Part shown: positions 12,698 to 13,166 of the stretch, piece after piece
Numbering within the stretch: the first letter of the stretch is position 1
How the letters are laid out: each line of letters begins with the position of its first letter
Assembly: GCA_017521345.1 (NCBI GenBank)
Contig: JAFXCU010000151.1
Location: 1 to 13,166, forward strand
Direction: 5' to 3'
Source: Ruminiclostridium sp.
GTDB lineage: Bacteria > Bacillota_A > Clostridia > Oscillospirales > Oscillospiraceae
DNA length: 13,166 nucleotides
Program-made: the position numbers and the translations under genes
The notes under the pieces: generated by a model
Database searches by the model: none
What the model saw: the letters and a program-made list of their open reading frames with translations, nothing else
Told to the model about the DNA's origin: nothing

Positions 12698-13166
12698 ATG
12701 TCCAAACCTCTCGTCGCCATCGTGGGCCGCCCCAACGTGGGCAAGTCCATGCTGTTCAACAAGCTGGTGGGCCGCCGTCTCTCCATCGTGGAGGACACCC
12801 CCGGCGTCACCCGTGACCGCCTCTACGCCGAGTGCGAGTGGCGGGGCCGCACCTTTGATATCGTGGACACCGGCGGTATCGAACCCGGCACCACCACCGA
12901 GATCCTGTCCTTCATGCGCAAGCAGGCAGAGATCGCCATCTCCCACGCCACTGTCATCGTCTTTGTCTGTGACATCAAGACCGGCCTCACCGCCGCCGAC
13001 CAGGACGTGGCCAACATGCTCCTGCGGGCTCGGAAGCCCGTCATCCTGGCCGTCAACAAGATGGACCAGGTGGGCATGACCAACCCCGACATCTACGAGT
13101 TCTACAACCTGGGTCTGGGCGACCCCATCGCCGTCTCCGCCGTCCACGGCCACGGCACCGGCGACC
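12698..13166 (+). CDS. der: Ribosome biogenesis GTPase Der (EngA), N-terminal part
   Basis: The first 156 codons of Der, running off the right edge. They cover most of the first G domain: G1 GRPNVGKS (10-17), switch region DTPGVTRDR (33-41), G3 DTGG (57-60) and G4 NKMD (120-123). The usual threonine after GKS is methionine here (GKSMLFN), a mild variant next to the P-loop. Der is an essential tandem GTPase acting in 50S subunit assembly; the second G domain and the KH-like domain lie outside the window. ATG 12698 is preceded by AAGGAGGT at 12683-12690. It is co-directional with and close behind the DUF512 gene. Confidence 0.97.
   Translation, partial: MSKPLVAIVGRPNVGKSMLFNKLVGRRLSIVEDTPGVTRDRLYAECEWRGRTFDIVDTGGIEPGTTTEILSFMRKQAEIAISHATVIVFVCDIKTGLTAADQDVANMLLRARKPVILAVNKMDQVGMTNPDIYEFYNLGLGDPIAVSAVHGHGTGD

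Overview
The window reads as chromosomal DNA of a GC-rich gut clostridium, most likely Oscillospiraceae (Flavonifractor/Lawsonibacter-like). This rests on Firmicute-type Shine-Dalgarno sites (AAGGAGG), the yceD-rpmF and DUF512-der gene pairs, a DUF559 gene bounded by GGCTCCCTC hairpins, and GTAGGG-type hairpin repeats. The placement is inferred from style and content, not from a marker gene.

Layout. Positions 1-1788 (+): the end of an unrecognised gene, an HD-domain phosphohydrolase, and psuG (pseudouridine-5'-phosphate glycosidase), the last two coupled by ATGA. Positions 1800-1918: three hairpin repeat units. Positions 1987-2844 (-): a LysR-type regulator, convergent with psuG. Positions 2845-3655 contain no confident protein gene but are dense in RNA signals: a LysR promoter with a palindromic operator, a divergent promoter driving a roughly 300-nt structured + strand transcript with its own terminator, and, facing it from the other side, a - strand glycine riboswitch with its own promoter and terminator. 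Positions 3656-4098 (-): an AT-rich, apparently foreign ribbon-helix-helix gene followed by an out-of-frame beta-rich tail.

Positions 4316-8294 (-): a complete polyamine-type ABC importer, potA-potB-potCD, in which the PotC permease and the PotD binding protein are one 654-residue polypeptide. All junctions are ATGA overlaps. Upstream of potA lies a long structured leader (about 8295-8680) that starts from a near-consensus promoter and ends in a hairpin-plus-U-tract just before the potA Shine-Dalgarno. This is either an attenuator/riboswitch-like element or an independent ncRNA.

Positions 8748-9274 (-): a DUF559 (PD-(D/E)XK-like) gene flanked by matching hairpins, like a small repeat-bounded cassette. 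Positions 9284-10258 (-): an RluA-family pseudouridine synthase. Positions 10426-11256 (+): yceD (DUF177) and rpmF, with a clear promoter and terminator. Positions 11355-13166 (+): a PDZ/radical-SAM DUF512 protein followed by der (engA), which runs off the window.

The most interesting material is non-coding: the LysR/ncRNA/orphan-glycine-riboswitch cluster and the potA leader. I cannot assign either RNA to a named family by eye; covariance-model searches would decide.
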